Positions 11,165 to 22,565 are shown, numbered from the stretch's first letter. The stretch: DNA of 64,000 bases from Rhizomys pruinosus (GCA_009823505.1 VZQC01013287.1:3219185-3283184), one strand, 5' to 3'. The notes: a model not told the origin generated them from the sequence alone. Numbers and translations are program-made.

Positions 11165-11335
11165 GTGCCTCACAGTAGGAACACAGCCTGTTCAGGCACA
11201 CTGCCAGAGCCCCTCCACCTCCCAGCTCTGTGAGCTTGCTCAGTCTCTTTGGGTCTCATTTGTAAAATGGCGTAATAGGAATACTATTGTCATCCTGTGT
11301 TTAACATCAGTAGCTTAGTTGTGAAAATCAGAGGC
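11165..11335 (+). mobile_element. MIR SINE
   Basis: CTCTGTGAGCTTGCTCAGTC and CTCATTTGTAAAATGGCGTA match the MIR core in order. Confidence 0.7.
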
Positions 11336-11515
11336 TCCACTTGAAACCCAAATGGAGGGCCGTTTTCCATCATTTTCAACAGGAAAAATTTGACTGCACT
11401 GTCAGATCTGTAACAACCTCCTTAAAACTTAATGAAGGCACAGCAACATTCGTGGGTACACATGAAGCATGGAAAATGATGCTAGAATACTAGTTGTCTC
11501 AAGTGTTACTTTCTA

Positions 11516-11704
11516 TAGACCAGGCTGGCCTTGAACTCACAGAGATCCACCTGCCTCTTGCCTCCCAAGTGCTAGGATTAAAGGCGTGCACCACCACACC
11601 CGGCTTAAAGGCAGTTCTTAGCCACCCTGTGGAATCTGGGAATCAAACCCACGTCCTCTGGAAGAGCAGTCGGTGCTCTTAACCGCTGAGTCATCTCTCC
11701 AACC
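11516..11704 (-). mobile_element. Chimeric B2-B1 SINE (copy 2), 3'-truncated
   Basis: Reversed, it is a B2 head joined to B1 with the same junction as the copy at 10829 (CTAAGAACTGCCTTTAAGCC, then GGGTGTGGTGG). The B1 part stops at CTGGTCTA with no A tail. An 18-bp target-site duplication with one mismatch, CTCAAGTGTTACTTTCTA (11498-11515) and CTCAAGCGTTACTTTCTA (11705-11722), encloses the whole chimera. Confidence 0.88.
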
Positions 11705-11845
11705 CTCAAGCGTTACTTTCTAAAGTTCCCTTGAAGTAAATATTTTCTCATCCCATTGTAAACTTTTCTCATCGATTTTACTTCTTTTTCTGTGGTTTTC
11801 TCAATTCCTTTTCACCTTTGGAAAGGATTTACAAAAATGCTGCGT

Positions 11846-12073
11846 TGAGAGCAAGAGAGATGGCTCAGCAGTAAAGAGCACCAGCTGCTCTTGCAGAGGA
11901 CCTGGGTTCTATTCCCAGCACCCACATGGCAGCTAACAACCATCCATAACTCCAATTCCAGGGAATTCAACATCCTCTTCTGGCGTCCACAGACATTGCA
12001 TGTATGGGTTCACTTACATGCAAGCAAAACACTCAGACACAGAAAATAAAAATAAGTAAATATAAAACAAAAG
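11846..12073 (+). mobile_element. B2 SINE
   Basis: AAGAGAGATGGCTCAGCAGT head, CCCAGCACCCACATGGCAGC body, AAAATAAAAATAAGTAAATA tail. Confidence 0.92.
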
Positions 12074-12419
12074 TGTTGTGATGAGAATTTCTTACAAGTT
12101 TTTAAAACCCCCTGTTCCCTAAAAAAGCAAAACCAATACCAAAATAAATTCCAGCTGCAATCCAAAATCTCTGCCACTAGGTGGTGCTCAGCTAGACTTT
12201 TAGCATAGACTAAGGCACATTAGCATTCTTTTGTTTAAATCAATTTTCTCCCTTTATTACTAAATAAGAAAAAAAAGCTATACTACACTAAACTGAAACT
12301 ATTTAAATCAGTGAAGCACTATTACAGATTAAGGCTTTCTGTTCATTTAAAACTAGTTTCTTTTTTTTTTAGTTTTAATTGAGGTGTAGTTTTGGTATAT
12401 TTTAGATTCAAATTCTGCA

Positions 12420-12420
<1 letters not shown>

Positions 12421-12469
<49 letters not shown>
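12421..12469 (+). repeat. (GT)n microsatellite
   Basis: An uninterrupted run of about 23 GT units. Confidence 0.97.
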
Positions 12470-12470
<1 letters not shown>

Positions 12471-12543
12471 GTTCATAAATATTGCTTAGAAGTCTGTGGC
12501 TTGTCTATTATTTTTTGATCATTTTCTGGTTTTTAAGAGATCT

Positions 12544-13142
12544 TGGGGCTGGAGAGGTGGCTCAGCAGTTAAGAGCACTGGCTGCTATTGCAGAAGATGT
12601 GGGTTTGATTCCCAGCACCCACATGAAAGCTAACAACCATCCATAACTCCAGTTTCAGGGGATTTGACACCTTCTGACACGTTTTTCTGACCTCCGTGGG
12701 CATTGTACAGCACAGGTGTACTTACATGCTGTGGTGGTTTTAATGAGTGTCCCCCATAGGCTCTAGGTATTCAGACGTTTGTCTCCAGTTGGTGGCGCTG
12801 TTTTTGGAGGTCTTGGGGTGTGTGGCTGTGCTGGAGGAAGTGTGTCACTGGGGGCAGGCTTAGTGAGCTTAACAAGCCTCGTGGTCTACAGTTGCTCTCT
12901 CTCTTGGCTTCCTGTGCTCTTTGCGAGATGTGATCCTCGGCTTGCTGCTCCAGATCCAGCCACCATGCCTCCCGCCACAATGGACTCTAATTCTCTGGAA
13001 CTATCAATCGTAAGCTCAAATAAACTCTTCGTTTTATAAGTTCCTTGGTCTTGGTGCTTTATCACAGCAACAGAAAAGTGACTAATACACATGCAAACAG
13101 GGAATACACTCATAGAAAATGAAAATAATAAATAAAATATTT
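12544..13142 (+). mobile_element. B2 SINE split by a solo LTR
   Basis: B2 head and body at 12544-12729 and its tail (GCAAACAGGGAATACACTCA onwards) at 13095-13142, interrupted by the LTR at 12730-13089. Confidence 0.9.
12730..13089 (+). mobile_element. Solo MaLR-type LTR
   Basis: A 360-bp element that starts TGTGGTGGTTTTAATGAG and ends GTGACTAATACA. It is bounded by a 5-bp target duplication CATGC (12725-12729 and 13090-13094) and contains an AATAAA signal near 13017. TG..CA ends, a 5-bp duplication and a terminal CTAATACA are typical of MaLR solo LTRs. The internal retroviral part is absent. Confidence 0.82.
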
Positions 13143-13334
13143 ATTTTAGAAAAAGAGGTCTTACTGAGTTTCCCAGAATATTCCCCTGACTCTGAGTAGC
13201 TGGATTCCCTGTATATGCTGTGTCTGGTTATTCTTTAAATGAACTAGAGTATTAAATTTTGATTTAGCATGTTTGTCCATTTTCATGGTTATTGCATGTG
13301 TCTTTTATAATAAAATATTGCTTACCATTGTGAG

Positions 13335-13392
13335 TGTACATGTGTGTGTGTCTGTATGTGTGTGCCTGCATGTGCGTGTGTATGTGTGTGCG

Positions 13393-13422
<30 letters not shown>
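13335..13422 (+). repeat. Imperfect (TG)n
   Basis: TG-rich tract with C and A interruptions, ending in a pure TG run. ORFs read through it on both strands are artefacts of the repeat. Confidence 0.93.
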
Positions 13423-13423
<1 letters not shown>

Positions 13424-13521
13424 CTTGTACTGTCTTCCAGAACTTCATTGCTCATCTTTTATGCACAGGCCTATGATACATCTGAAATTAACTTTGAGTA
13501 TAGGGCATGATTAAGACTCAA

Positions 13522-13563
13522 GAAAACACACACAAAAAAAGAAGAAAAAAAACACACACACAC
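13522..13563 (+). repeat. A-rich and (CA)n tract
   Basis: AAAACACACACAAAAAAAG followed by further A and CA runs. Confidence 0.85.
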
Positions 13564-13728
13564 CTTGTACATATTCTCAGAATTGCTAAATTCTCATTTA
13601 TTTTATCTCATTTGACAAAGAAAACCATAAAGAAGCTTTTGGTTTTGGCTTCTGAATCTTCTTATTGTGAGAGTTCCTGTTTCCTTTTGTATGGCTCAGA
13701 GATAGAGGGGGAGTTTGATTCAAAAATA

Positions 13729-13880
13729 TTGTTTGTTTGTTTTGCTTTTTAGAGACAAGGTCTCACTATATAGCCTAGGCTGTCCTGGAACTCATGATAT
13801 AGACAGGCTGACCTCAAACATGATGATCCTCCTGCCTCAGTCTCCCAAGAGATGGTACTCCAGGTATGAATTGCCACTTC
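13729..13880 (-). mobile_element. B1 SINE, diverged
   Basis: GAGACAAGGTCTCACTATAT, GGCTGTCCTGGAACTCATGA and CTCCTGCCTCAGTCTCCCAA give the reversed B1 order. Confidence 0.8.
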
Positions 13881-13899
13881 CCACTTCAAGAATCTTTCA

Positions 13900-14125
13900 A
13901 CTGGATTTGGAGAGGTGGTTTATTGTTAAGAGCACTTATGGTTCTTGCAGAGGATCTGGGTTCAGCTCCCAGTCCCCACATGGTGACTCACAGCCATTGG
14001 TAACTCCAGTCTTAGGAGATCCCATGTCTTCTTTTGGATTCTCTGGGCACCAGATATATATGTGCATATACATACATACAGGTAAAATAGGACACATATA
14101 AACGTAAAAATAAATAAAGCTTAAA
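13900..14125 (+). mobile_element. B2 SINE, diverged
   Basis: TTTGGAGAGGTGGTTTATTG head, GGTTCAGCTCCCAGTCCCCA body, AAAAATAAATAAAGCTT tail. Confidence 0.87.
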
Positions 14126-14756
14126 GGAAAATATTTCAGCCACTTTCTAAAAGGTACACCCCCATGGGATGCACAGAGGAATCATCACTCATGGCTACAC
14201 AGTGGGGAGCCTGCTGATCAACCGCAGCCTGGGAGAGCAGAGGCAGCTCCTCCGCTCCCTCTAACAGTCCCCAGAACAAAGGCCAAGCCAGAGGAGCAAA
14301 CCGGTTAAGACAAAGCAAGCTTTCAGTATTGCTCAGGATTACTTCAATTTTATTCTTCCGAGCAATTCCTGAGGTTTAGTTCTAAAGGATTTCATAGGCT
14401 GAAATTAAGAATAATTTTTTGCAGCATCCTGGTTTGAAGTCAGGGCTTTTTACACAATAGGAAAGAGTGTGCAAAGCTCAGAGACCATGTGAATGTTCTC
14501 TGTGTCCCTGCCGCCTTAGCACACATGCCTCCCAAACCAGTGCTCAGATGCATCCAGAGTGGTGGCGTTTTATTTCCCCGGGCGACCTTCTGTGTTTGTT
14601 ATAAACACAGCTGCAGCAATGAAAATCAATTACTCTGCTGATGTGCGAATTCTAAGTGCAAGAGTGGTCTTGCTTAGCTCCCAGCCTCTTATTGGGAAGA
14701 CTAGGACCAAAGATGGTTGCATCACTGCTTTCATTTTTTAAAACACTTAAAAATAC

Positions 14757-14975
14757 ACGCACACACACACACACACACACACCTTGGGAGTGTGAATGTG
14801 TGTGTGTGTGTGTGTGTGTGCCTACTGTGCCATGGCATGCCTGTGGCTGTCAGAGGACAAGTTGTGGGAGTTGGTTCATTCCTTCTACCTTTTGGGTTCC
14901 ACGCATTGAACACAGGTTGTCAGATTTGGGGGCAAATGCCTTTATCTGCTGAGCCATCTCACTAGCTGTATTTTA
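14757..14975 (-). mobile_element. B3 SINE with CA/GT tail
   Basis: (CA)n at 14757-14782 and (TG)n at 14799-14821 precede GGCTGTCAGAGGACAAGTTG, TTGAACACAGGTTGTCAG and TCTGCTGAGCCATCTCACTA, the reversed B3 order. Confidence 0.82.
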
Positions 14976-15229
14976 CTATTTCAAAAAGCATTTACAGATG
15001 CTCCTGTGGTCATGCAGAATCTCATCATCCATGGTCACTGACCACTTCCTCCCTCATCAGAACCTCATTGTCCTGCTCACTGGTCACTTCCCCACTGTCA
15101 TCAGGTTTGGTTTTACCCTCACCACTTCACTGAAACTTTGAATCAGTTCCAATCTTTTGTTGCCAAATTCATCAACAAATGCTCAGATGTTTTTTGCATC
15201 AATAGTGAACCCAGATTGCCCCTTTCTTT

Positions 15230-15441
15230 CTTTTCATTTGTTGTATTTTACATGTATAGGTGTTTTGCCTATATGTACAAAAGTGTACCACGTGTGTGAA
15301 ATGACCACAGAGGCAAGAAGTGGGTGTCAAATCCCCTGGAATTGGAGTTTCATTTGTTAGCCACCATGTGCGCTGGGAATCAAACCCAAGTCCTCTGTAA
15401 GAGCAGTTAGAGCTTTTAACTGATAAGCCATCTCTTGGGCC
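15230..15441 (-). mobile_element. B2 SINE, diverged
   Basis: CCCCTGGAATTGGAGTTTCA body and CTGATAAGCCATCTCTTGGG head. Confidence 0.85.
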
Positions 15442-15500
15442 CCTTCCTCCTTCCCTCCCTCCCTCCCTCTCTCCCTCCCTTTCTATCTCTCTCTTTTTCT
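15442..15500 (+). repeat. (CCTC/TCCC)n tract
   Basis: CCTTCCTCCTTCCCTCCCTC and similar units to about 15500. Confidence 0.9.
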
Positions 15501-16027
15501 GTTTCCTCTCTGGGCTTTCAAGGCAGAACACTATCTTGTTTTTATCTTATTTTTCCCATTCTGCTTTCTTTCTTGGTTTTCTTCTTCCTTCACCCTAAAT
15601 GTGGGAGTTTTCTAGAACTCATCTCTCTTTTAGATGTCACATCATCCACTATAGCATTACACAGCATGTCTGTGTTGACAACGTCTAACTTTAGTTCTAA
15701 TATCTCCCAGCCTTTCCAGCTCACATTTGTAATGGCCACCATCATAAATTCCTACTTGGCTGACTCCCTAGCAACTCAAATTTAACATGCCTCCACACAC
15801 ATGTCGATCTCCATATGAGGCAGGCAGGATAATACTCAAATTATCCACTTCACAAGATATTCAAGTCCTAGTCCGGACGATCTGTGAGTATTCTGTGTTA
15901 GATATCAAGAAGAAGTTAAGTCTACTCACAGAATTAACGTTGCTAATTAATTCACTTAATTTGAGGAGATCATTTGGGTGGATTAAACATAGTCACAGAG
16001 TCCTAGGTGTAAGAAGGTAGAAATGTC

Positions 16028-16284
16028 GGGCTGGAGAGATGGCCTAGCGGTTAAGAGCGCCGACCGCTCTTGCAGAGGACCCCAGTTCGATCCCCAGCAC
16101 CCACATGGCGGCTGAGAACTGTCTGTAACTCCAATTCCAGGAGAACTCCAGCTCCAGGGGAATCTGAGACCCTCTTCTGACCTCCGCGCCGTTGCACGAC
16201 ACGGGTGCACAGACTTGCATGCAGACAGTACATTCGTACACATACAGAAATAAATTAAAAAAAAATTAAAAAAATTAAAAAAAA
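16028..16284 (+). mobile_element. B2 SINE of the 17-bp-duplication subfamily
   Basis: Full-length, with AACTCCAATTCCAGGAG followed by AACTCCAGCTCCAGGGG, and tail ACATACAGAAATAAATT. A 17-bp target duplication, AAGAAGGTAGAAATGTC (16011-16027) and AAGAAGGCAGAAATGTC (16285-16301), shows a recent insertion. Confidence 0.95.
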
Positions 16285-16569
16285 AAGAAGGCAGAAATGT
16301 CAGAATGATATAATGTGAGACTTGACCAGCCAAGAGGCTTTGAAACATGGGGGTCAGCTCTAGAATTAGCAGGAAAGGCAGGGATACAGACTGTGCATTA
16401 GCCTCTCCAGAAGAGCAAAGACCTTCCCACAATTGACTTTAGCCTTGTAAGTTCTCTTAGAGACTTTTTACCTCCAGAATTACAAGATAATACATACGTA
16501 TTATTTTAATTCGCTAATATCTAGTAAATTCATTACAGCAATAGTAAACTAATGTACTGCACAAGTCTT

Positions 16570-17235
16570 TTCTCTCACAGACTTCCTTGGCTCTATAAAC
16601 ATCACTCTATCCCACCAACTGTCTAAACCAGAAACCTCAGGATTATCCTCAGGATTACCCCGACTTTTCCCCTGCACTCCTCACATCAAATGCATTAGGA
16701 AAACATGTCAGCTGCACTACTGTAACTTAGCTCTTCCCACCTCTACTGTCAGGGCAGACCCAAGCTCAGCCTGTGATTATCAGCCATCAGAGAGAATCCC
16801 TTCAGTCTCTGCACATACATCAGTCAGAGTGAGCTTCCAAAAGTTAAAATCGGAATCAAAAGCTGAAAAGTCACCAGCTTTTGCACTTTGCACATTGCCA
16901 CATTTTGTCCCTTACTGGTTGGTTGCAGGTTTTAGGTTAAGAGGATTAAATCCAAATCCTGGACAGGGCCCAGCAGGTCCTGCACCATCTGGCCACTGGC
17001 AGCCTCCAGACGACACTGAATGCTTCTTGTCCTCTTCTGCCTATCCCAGCTGACTCGCTTCCTTTTGGATCTTAGCTATACTAAGATCCCTTCTGGTTAA
17101 AAGCCTCCTCTGCCCTCCTCAACTGTCAGGCATCACGTTCTGAAATTAGGCTGAGTCATATGTCTTTGGTGAGACCCTTCCTGATCACTGAGAAAACGCT
17201 TCCTCTACTCAAATCCTTTGAGTGAAGAGGGTTTT
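16570..17235 (+). mobile_element. L2 LINE remnant
   Basis: TAAATCCAAATCCTGGACAG, GCACCATCTGGCCACTGGCA and GTGAGACCCTTCCTGATCAC follow the order of the mammalian L2 3' region. No ORF is intact. Confidence 0.6.
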
Positions 17236-17294
17236 TTTCACATCGCCTATCACAACTTCCAGGGGCCCTACCTCCACCCACTAGGATACAAGCA

Positions 17295-17600
17295 CCATTA
17301 TTATGGAATGTCCCAAAAAGCTGATGGAGAGAAGGTTTGGTCAGCTGGTGATGCTTTTGGGAGATGGGGCGTGGCTGGAGGAGGGTTTCTGGCGACGTGC
17401 CTTTGAAGGGTGTGTTTTCTCTTCCCTTGAAGGGGAAATGCCTTGAGGTGAGCAGCTTTGCTGTACCACGTGCTCTCTATCACAATGTCCAGTCTGATGT
17501 CAGGCCCTCCCTGGTGGGCCCAAGTAACGATGGGCTGCACCACAAGCCTTTGTTTTCCTCAGGTATTTTCCCACAGCAATGAAAAGCTGATTGACAGAAC
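17295..17600 (+). mobile_element. MaLR-like LTR remnant
   Basis: Same general layout as the LTR at 12730 (GGAATGTCCCAAAAAGCTGA; GGGGCGTGGCTGGAGGAGG; CCCACAGCAATGAAAAGCTG) but older and without clear ends. Confidence 0.5.
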
Positions 17601-18177
17601 CAGGAAAACAAGGATTGCCCTTAGTTTTGAAGATCAGTGTATGCCCTGTTCTTAGGCATAGAGTCTTAGTTGGTACTTAGTATATTTGATGGAGTGCAGA
17701 AGAAACAATAAGAACATTTAAAAGGAAAGAATCTCTGTTTGCCATATTCCTCTCTGCTTGCCTGATCAGTGGGTTGAATTGGTGCTATTTCTCTGATGAG
17801 ATGATAATGTTCATCACACAGGAGCATGAACTGAGCAGCATGGGTACGGGTGCCAGATAAGACAAACACAGGATGAGCAGTTAAGACTGTATTTCAGATC
17901 AGCAATAAATGCTTACAACATTCAAGACATATTTGTACTAAAAAATGATTCATTTGTCTGAAGTTCAAATTTACCTAGACATCTTACATTTTACATGGTA
18001 ACCCACTTCTCCTTGCTCCAAATTGACAAGACTGGAACAAATCTATCGATAATAATAGGTCATATTCAGAGATATTTGTATTTTCCTTTCATTCAATCCT
18101 AAATCTCCCTTTTCCCTCACAATGTTTAATCTGGACATTTACCAAATGCTGTGAGTCTGGAATAGTTTCTGAAATGC

Positions 18178-18545
18178 TTCTGTTATGATCTGAATTGTGT
18201 CTTTCACCCTGCCAAATTCACTTGCTGAATCCCTAACCCTCAGAATGTGACCATATTTGGAGACAGAGTCTATAAAGAAGTAATTAAGGTAAAACACGGT
18301 CATGTGGGTAGCCTTGCCCAGCGTGAGTGGTGTGCTTATAAGAACTGGACCTTAGAGAGTAAGGGGTGACCCTGTAAGGACACAGCAAGAGGACAGAGAG
18401 CTACAAGCCACAGGAGAGGAGGCAGAGGAGACCAAGCCGAGCTATACCTTCACTGTGGTCTTTAAGACTCCAGAACTATGGAAAAGCTCATTTCCACCCA
18501 GTGTGTGGTCATTTGTTACATTATGGCAATCCTAGAAAATGAACA
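18178..18545 (+). mobile_element. MaLR LTR remnant (MLT type)
   Basis: TGTTATGATCTGAATTGTGT, CAGAATGTGACCATATTTGG, GTGTGCTTATAAGAACTGGA and TTACATTATGGCAATCCTAG follow the order of old MaLR LTRs. Confidence 0.68.
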
Positions 18546-18734
18546 ATGCTACGTAACCTCATTAACCTACTATTCAAAATAAAATGGAATGAAATGAAAC
18601 AGAAAGTGATTCCTGATTACTTTTAGCATAGCAAGTCTTCAAAAGAAAATCATGGCTGCTTTATATATAAATAATATGATATGGTGCAGCTAATGGCCCC
18701 AAATCAAACAAATTTCTATTTGTTTTGGGGTGTT

Positions 18735-18885
18735 GCTTTCTGTTTGCTTTTGAGACAGGGTTTCCCTATAGCCCCAGCTGGCCTGAAACTCCCTATAGAG
18801 ACCATGCTGGTCTCGATTTCACAGAGATTTGCCTACCCGTGTCTTCCGAGTACTGGGATTAAAGATATATAGCACTGTATCCAGC
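18735..18885 (-). mobile_element. B1 SINE, diverged
   Basis: TTTGAGACAGGGTTTCCCTA, AGCCCCAGCTGGCCTGAAAC and ACTGGGATTAAAGATATATA. Confidence 0.85.
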
Positions 18886-18902
18886 CCAAACATGTATTTT
18901 TA

Positions 18903-19123
18903 AAAATTTTTATTTATTTTTTATGTGTTTGAATGTACTGTCTGCATGTAGGTTTGTGCACCCATGTCGTGCAATGCCGCAGAGGTCAGAGGAGGGTGTC
19001 AGATTCCTCTGGAACTGGAGTTAAAGACGGTTCTCAGCCGCCATGTGAGTGCTGGGGATCGGACCCATGTCCTCTGAAAGAGCAGTCGGCACTATTAACC
19101 GCTAGGCCATCTCTCCAGCCCCA
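18903..19123 (-). mobile_element. B2 SINE, young
   Basis: Complete reverse B2 with a perfect 17-bp target duplication CCAAACATGTATTTTTA at 18886-18902 and 19124-19140. Confidence 0.95.
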
Positions 19124-19140
19124 CCAAACATGTATTTTTA

Positions 19141-20600
19141 ACTAATATTTTTAAACCTTCTTAGATTAGCTAAAGGTTCCTTTCACAATTCCAGACAATG
19201 TTAATTTTATAAACTACATGATTTCCCCAAGCTTTACTCATAGCAAGGATCTAGGCACAGCATACATTTTGAAGAATAATGTTTGATCAAGTAGAAAAGT
19301 TTCACTGAGTGCGTCATAATTGTTTAGAAGAAAAAAGCATTTGCAAAATGTAATACTAATATATACTGTCTTCCTCTGGAAGAGACATCAGTAGGTTGTG
19401 AGAGTTCAGACATAACGTACACAGTAGTTAATTATTTTGACAGCTAAATAAAATTTGTATAAAGCTTACATATGAAAGTAAACAGCCGATTCACAGACCA
19501 CTTGAATGAACATTAAGCTTTCATAAGAAAATTTATATCCCAGATTGATTTATCTTTTGTGTTGGTGTTAATTTAGAAAATATTTTAAAGTTGAAATGAG
19601 TGACTCAGTTCTGCTGATGAGCTCTGACTTAAGCTTTCCTTATATTTTCTCAAATAAATCATTATTTGCAAAACTTCACTATTTTAATTAACTTTTGGAT
19701 TGAACTTGCTCTTAGCAAAACAGAAAAAAACAAGAGAAAGCCATTATCCAACACACGAAAGACAGAGGAAAGAAGTTGTGCTTTTGTGTCAAGTTTGCAC
19801 AGCAGGAAAAGATGAACTAACTATATCTCAGAGAAAAATAATGAGTAGAGCTACAAAACAAGGTGAGTGAGTCCAACTTTGCCCTCCACCATGTGGGGCT
19901 CCAGGCCTGAGCCAAATGCTTTCTTGGAATTCCAGGGACTGCCCCTGAGTGGTTGAGAGCAGAACTCTCATCTCAGTTGATTTGAATGTTAAATTATAAT
20001 GGAGCTGGGTGGTCATTTACTCCTGAAATGAGAAATAAACCATTGCAGAGAAGCATGCGAGAGCATAAATATAAAGAACCACTTCATGAAGCAGAGGAAC
20101 AGGGACCCCAGGAACGGTCAGGCTGGCGGCTTTGCACAGAGGGTCATGTGCCTTAAAACTGATAGGTTGATGGCTCCAGTGGAAAAATAGCTCTTGGTGT
20201 CCCTTGAAATGAAACTGACTGATGCTAAATTTCAGCTAAGCTGATCTGAAGTAAAATCCCAAATGATTTCTATTGATGAGCTCTGAAGAAATAAAGAAAG
20301 AAGTTTTGCCATCAGCAATAGTCCTTGAGGCAAGAAAGGTGACAACCTTCTAGAAATGATCTGACAGAAGTCTCCCTGTTGTGTGAAGATTCACACTCCC
20401 AGATTTCCTAACAAGTTGATAGGATTAAAAAATATGGCATGTAAACAGATACATTGAAACTTACCAGTTTCTCTTGTCACATTTTTAAGAAACTGCCTTC
20501 TTGTCTAATGCTGCCTAAATGTTCAAAGAGATACTTCATATAACTACCACAGGACCTTTTATCATCTCTGGAACACACATCATATCTTTTGAAATCTAAG
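19141..20600. other. Intron without recognisable features
   Basis: AT-rich unique intron of about 1.5 kb; no gene or repeat family seen. Confidence 0.65.
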
Positions 20601-20604
20601 AACA

Positions 20605-20775
20605 TGGGTCGGTGGGATGGCTCAGTGGGTAGAGGCGCTTGCCACCAAGCCTGATGATCTGAATTCAATCCCTGCGACCCACATAGTAAAAGGACAGCAC
20701 TAATTCTTGTAAATTGTCCTCTGATGTTCACATGTGCATTGTATATGTGCCTCCAAATAAATAAGTATAATTTAA
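20605..20775 (+). mobile_element. B3 SINE
   Basis: GGTGGGATGGCTCAGTGGGT, CGCTTGCCACCAAGCCTGAT and AATTGTCCTCTGATGTTCAC follow B3 in order, ending AAATAAATAAG. Confidence 0.82.
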
Positions 20776-21300
20776 AAAATTTAAATACTATGGCTTTAAA
20801 AATGTAAGAATTGGATGTTAAAATTTAAAAAGTAGAAAAAAATTAGAGTAGAAGACACATGTTGAATCTAGGGTAATAATAATCTATTTAACCTATTGTC
20901 TGAGTAACTTTAGTGCTGGTTTGAGCAAAGGTTTCACTTGAAGCTCATATCAACATATATTCACAGGGAATCTACTATAAACAAGCCTTTGTGGTAAGTA
21001 CTTTGTGCATCTTTTTACCATCATGATAAACATATTTCATGTGGGGTCTCAACTCTATTTTATTGCTAATAGCTATAGGGAGCAAATCTAAGATTTAACC
21101 CATTCTGTCATTACCTAGACCAAAAGTTTAACATTAAAGACCACAATATAATTTTTAAAACAAACAGATCTTTAGTTATGAATAGTACCATCAGCTTGTG
21201 ATGACAGCACTGACATTTTTTTTTTTGGCAGCTGAACAAATTGTCTTTGATCTTTGCCTATGAGTCACTAAATATCAGTAGTGTGCACTGGTCAGAGGTT
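20776..21300. other. Intron without recognisable features
   Basis: AT-rich unique sequence with a short T run at 21219-21227. Confidence 0.65.
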
Positions 21301-21314
21301 AAAAACTCTGCACC

Positions 21315-21497
21315 TGCCGGGCGTGGTGGCGCACGCCTTTAATCCTAGCACTTGGGAGGCAGAGGCAGGCGGATCTTTGTGAGTTCAAGGCCAGCCTGGT
21401 CTACAGAGTGCGTTTTCCAGGACAGCTGGGGCTACAGGGAGACCCGTCCCAAAAAGACACAAAAAAAAAAAAAAAACCCAAAAAACAAAAAACAAAA
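21315..21497 (+). mobile_element. B1 SINE, young
   Basis: Full B1 starting TGCCGGGCGTGGTGGCGCAC with a CAAAAA-rich tail. Perfect 14-bp target duplication AAAAACTCTGCACC at 21301-21314 and 21498-21511. Confidence 0.95.
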
Positions 21498-21559
21498 AAA
21501 AACTCTGCACCTTCATCGAAATTATTTTATGTGGCAGATTAATAAGGCTTCCCATCAGA

Positions 21560-22035
21560 GGCAGGGCTCCTGTTCCTAACTTCTTCACTGTGAGAGGGGT
21601 TTGGGACAGCCTCATAATACCATAATACAAATAGTGTCACTCTGCCAGTTGTTCTGAGCCTAGGACAGAAGTTCCTGGAAATTTCTTCTTCCCAGTTCTT
21701 GAAACATTCTTTCTGGTATCTATGAATTACCATTCATGAAGTCCATTTACATGGTGAGAAACTGCAACCACATGGAGAAGACTGAAAGATGAAACATAGT
21801 GTTGAAGAAGAGAGAAACCAAAGAGCCCCATGAAGGCCCACAAGTGTGTGAGTGAGGAAGTCATCTTGAAATGGAAACTTCAACCTATCACTTCCATCGC
21901 CTTGAGCTGGTACCATGAGAATCTGAAATGAGCTACCAACCCTAGCTCCGTGGGAGTCTTGACCTCTAAGATCATGAGCAAAATAAATTGTTGTATGTTC
22001 TTAACCACACAAAATTTCAGATAATGATTACAATT
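21560..22035 (+). mobile_element. MaLR LTR remnant (MLT1-like)
   Basis: ACATGGTGAGAAACTGCAAC, AAGTGTGTGAGTGAGGAAGT and GAGCAAAATAAATTGTTGTA resemble the 3' half of MLT1 LTRs. Assigned from memory. Confidence 0.5.
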
Positions 22036-22375
22036 CGGTAAAGAAGCAAACATGGTCAAACTTCCACTGGGTTGTGCTGCCGGATGACTTCCAGACAGAT
22101 CAGTAACCAGAGGTCAACTGAAGCTTCATTGTCTTTCAAGATCTAGGTAAGGTGGGCCTGAAACCCGAGGAAAGCAAGAAAATTCAAAGCCTTCTTGAAA
22201 ACATGCAAATTATTGCTAGGTTGAAATCTCATCTTTGCCTTTAAGTTCTTACATATTCTTGTGCCATGTCTGTTCATATAATCAACACAAGAAATGTGAA
22301 ATTCAGTTCCCTCCTTAGTTTCCACCAACAGAGCTACTAACATCAAGCATTTCTAAGATCACTACAGCATAAAAA

Positions 22376-22470
22376 TCTCCCTCCCTCCCTCCCTCCCTTC
22401 CTCCCTCCCTCTGTCTCACTCTCTCTCCCTTTTTCTCTCTCTTCTTACTCTTCTCCCTCCCCTCCATCCC
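22376..22470 (+). repeat. (CCCT)n pyrimidine tract
   Basis: TCTCCCTCCCTCCCTCCCTC and related CT-rich units. Confidence 0.93.
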
Positions 22471-22565
22471 TCACCACCCTCCACTCTTGTCTTTCTAGAA
22501 AGACAAATGGTAAACTTCCACCAGAAAAAAACAAGTAAACATTTGCAAATAAAATGCTAACACAC

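Larger units (their letters stand above)
15010..15790 (+). mobile_element. L2 LINE remnant, interrupted by a B2
   Basis: Pyrimidine-rich diverged sequence with GAACTCATCTCTCTTTTAGA and TCCCAGCCTTTCCAGCTCAC, similar in texture and order to the 3' half of L2. The interior holds the B2 at 15230-15441 and a TCCC repeat. Assigned from memory; weak. Confidence 0.4.
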
